A stretch of 63,795 nucleotides of DNA from Lachnoanaerobaculum sp. ICM7 (GTDB lineage Bacteria; Bacillota; Clostridia; Lachnospirales; Lachnospiraceae): NCBI RefSeq assembly GCF_000287675.1, contig NZ_ALJL01000013.1, positions 1 through 63,795 of the forward strand. Reading direction: 5' to 3'. Positions 63,713-63,795 of the stretch are shown here, one piece after another. The stretch's first letter is position 1. Each line of letters opens with the position of its first letter. Made by a program: the position numbers and the translations under genes. Under the pieces are notes generated by a model. That model saw only the letters and a program-made list of their open reading frames with translations, did not search any database and was not told where the DNA came from.

Positions 63713-63795
63713 TGCAAAAAGTAATAAAGCAAAAACTCAAAAAAATACAATTAGTATAAATGAATTTTATCGTTGATAAATAATAAAAATATGAT

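Overview
The window reads as low-GC, anaerobic Gram-positive chromosome, most likely a Lachnospiraceae (Clostridia) member. The reasons are strong AGGAGG-type ribosome sites, frequent TTG/GTG starts, a Firmicutes-style 6S RNA, class B sortase, a Lachnospiraceae-type Tad/Flp pilus locus with DUF5702 and DUF6382-FHA members, DUF5711, and a multidomain Ter cluster. Genus cannot be fixed from the sequence alone; an oral Lachnoanaerobaculum-like genome is a guess. No phage, transposase, integrase or CRISPR array is visible; the content looks chromosomal and vertically settled.

Layout. 1-1.0 kb: 3' end of a sortase-anchored MucBP-type surface protein. 1.1-7.7 kb: 6S RNA, then a tight operon of a GreA-like factor, D-aminoacyl-tRNA deacylase, a YesN/YesM two-component pair and two membrane-anchored sugar-binding proteins, one with the calcium loop of galactose-binding MglB. 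7.9-17.5 kb: a complete Tad/Flp pilus locus (TadZ, two prepilin peptidases, TadA, TadB, TadC, a 58-residue Flp pilin, three pseudopilin-like proteins, an FHA protein). 17.6-21.6 kb: sortase B, an M20 amidohydrolase, a SleB-type hydrolase, five tRNAs (Pro, Arg, Gly, His, Gln) and a 42-residue membrane peptide. 21.7-30.8 kb: leuB-ilvD-ilvB and serC-serA (branched-chain amino acid and serine synthesis), then DUF1015, a YgjP-like metalloprotease and a HAAS-domain protein. 31.2-32.9 kb: an SH3-NlpC/P60 hydrolase and a GNAT acetyltransferase.

33.0-45.2 kb is the most unusual part: a tellurite-resistance-type (Ter) stress cluster with two phosphoribosyltransferase-type proteins (TRSP and PELOTA/StiP types), a CitE-like lyase on the opposite strand, a YceG-like/trypsin-like fusion protein, a YceG protein, TelA, two TerD proteins and a calcium-type P-type ATPase. 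TerC and the ATP-grasp and HAD enzymes usual for such clusters are not in the window.

45.4-49.1 kb: an Rpn-like nuclease, RNase Y and a choline-binding-repeat secreted protein. 49.2-55.6 kb (minus strand): a lactose/galactoside utilisation operon (binding protein, two permeases, beta-galactosidase) without its own ATPase. 55.9-63.6 kb: murG, mtnN, pgi, a small unknown protein, two membrane proteins of unknown role, ROK glucokinase and a lipoprotein. Beta-galactosidase, glucokinase and glucose-6-phosphate isomerase together form a lactose-to-fructose-6-phosphate route, and the membrane-anchored MglB-like protein with YesMN is a plausible galactose sensor for it. That link is inferred from content, not shown.
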